Translations under genes and position numbers: made by a program
Shown: positions 12,518 through 13,042 of the stretch, piece after piece
How positions within the stretch are numbered: position 1 is the first letter of the stretch
How the letters are laid out: the number at the start of each line of letters is the position of its first letter
The notes under the pieces: generated by a model
What the model was told of the DNA's origin: nothing
Seen by the model: only the letters and a program-made list of their open reading frames with translations
Database searches by the model: none
Source of the DNA: CAZEFK01 sp964511405
GTDB taxonomy: Bacteria > Pseudomonadota > Alphaproteobacteria > Elsterales > Elsteraceae
DNA: 13,042 nucleotides
Assembly: GCA_964511405.1 (NCBI GenBank)
Contig: CAZEFK010000202.1
Coordinates: 1 to 13,042 of the forward strand
Reading direction: 5' to 3'

Positions 12518-13042
12518 TCACGGCAGGGTCACCACGTCGATATGCTCGGCCTTGGGATCGTCGGGGTCGGTGCCAAGCACGCGCGGGATCAGCCGGGCCG
12601 TGTCCACGCCGCGGCTGATCAGCAGGTTGCGCAGGCTCGAGAGGCGGCTGAGCGACGTCCGCCGCGCCTGCGACTTGGTCTCCTCGGTCTCGGGGGCATA
12701 GGCGCGCAGGTCCAGGCGCAGGTTGGGATCCTTGGCCATGCGGTCGACGGCGGCGGCGATCTGGCCGTCCGCCTGCGGCGGCAGGTCGGTCGATCCCGGC
12801 GCGAAGGTCAGGCGGGCAACCATGCCGCTGGGCACGGCCAGGCTGGCGGTCTGGGTCGGTGGCGCCGCCGCCCGTGGCGGCGCCGGGCGGGCCACTGTCG
12901 ACGGCGGCGGCGCAGCGGGCTGAGCCGGCGCGGGCGCCGCCAGCACCGGCGGCTGGATGGTCGTGATCGGCGGTAGCGGCGGCTCGGCCGCGGGCGGAGC
13001 GGCCGATGCCATGGTCGAAGGCCGTGATGCCGGCGCGGCCGG
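12518..13042 (-). CDS. OmpA-fold protein with Pro/Ala-rich N-terminal region, 5' truncated
   Basis: The frame is open to the right edge, so the N-terminus is outside the window; an internal ATG at 13012 is probably not the true start. The visible N-terminal part is a Pro/Ala-rich linker of about 60 residues, followed by an OmpA-like fold of about 100 residues (VARLTFAPGSTDLPPQADGQ to the end). The usual peptidoglycan-binding signatures are degenerate: the TD pair after the second strand is replaced by PETEET, and the closing NRRV is HIDV, while SLSRLSSLRNLLISRGV keeps the helix with its Arg. It may therefore bind something other than diaminopimelate, or be structural. It is the first visible gene of the minus-strand array, 22 bases before the channel gene, and is probably an accessory of that motor. 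Function is not established. Confidence 0.75.
   Translation of the reverse strand, partial: PAAPASRPSTMASAAPPAAEPPLPPITTIQPPVLAAPAPAQPAAPPPSTVARPAPPRAAAPPTQTASLAVPSGMVARLTFAPGSTDLPPQADGQIAAAVDRMAKDPNLRLDLRAYAPETEETKSQARRTSLSRLSSLRNLLISRGVDTARLIPRVLGTDPDDPKAEHIDVVTLP

Overview
The window is GC-rich throughout, with tightly packed genes and many GTG or GC-rich starts. The protein families present (MsrP, a WHG-type TetR, a twin-arginine carotenoid oxygenase, a GT83/ArnT-like glycosyltransferase, a trxB-lysR pair and a MotA/MotB-like pair with OmpA domains) suggest an alphaproteobacterium, probably near the Rhodospirillales. That placement is inference from gene content and composition; no rRNA or other phylogenetic marker is present. 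No tRNA, rRNA, CRISPR array, insertion sequence or prophage was seen.

Left part (1-1772, plus strand): the 3' part of msrP, periplasmic methionine sulfoxide reductase, enters from the left edge. The 281-base gap after it holds a run of hairpins. Read on the minus strand, this looks like a small RNA of about 130 nt with two anti-Shine-Dalgarno motifs and a strong intrinsic terminator. A TetR-family repressor gene follows, with an 18-bp imperfect palindrome just before its start.

Middle (1804-4119): a carotenoid-oxygenase-family enzyme with a Tat and lipoprotein signal (minus) and a DUF3313-type lipoprotein (plus) diverge from an AT-rich promoter region that carries two TGATCA palindromes one or two helix turns apart. 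The plus gene runs tail to tail into ogt, and their stop codons interlock.

Right part (4116-13042, all minus strand): eight genes lie almost end to end and look like one long transcription unit, or a few nested ones. In transcription order they are an OmpA-like protein (cut by the window edge), a MotA/TolQ/ExbB-like channel, a MotB-like coiled-coil OmpA protein, a GT83/ArnT-like lipid-linked glycosyltransferase, a protein with two tandem PAP2 phosphatase domains, thioredoxin reductase, a LysR regulator and ogt (DNA alkyl repair). The MotB-like and glycosyltransferase genes share an ATGA overlap, and the next gene starts 5 nt after the glycosyltransferase stop.

How they may work together (inference): the first five genes of the minus array look like an envelope module, with a proton-driven 5:2-type motor and its peptidoglycan-anchored arm linked to a membrane glycosyltransferase and a double lipid-phosphate phosphatase. 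The last three, with msrP at the other end, concern redox and alkylation stress.
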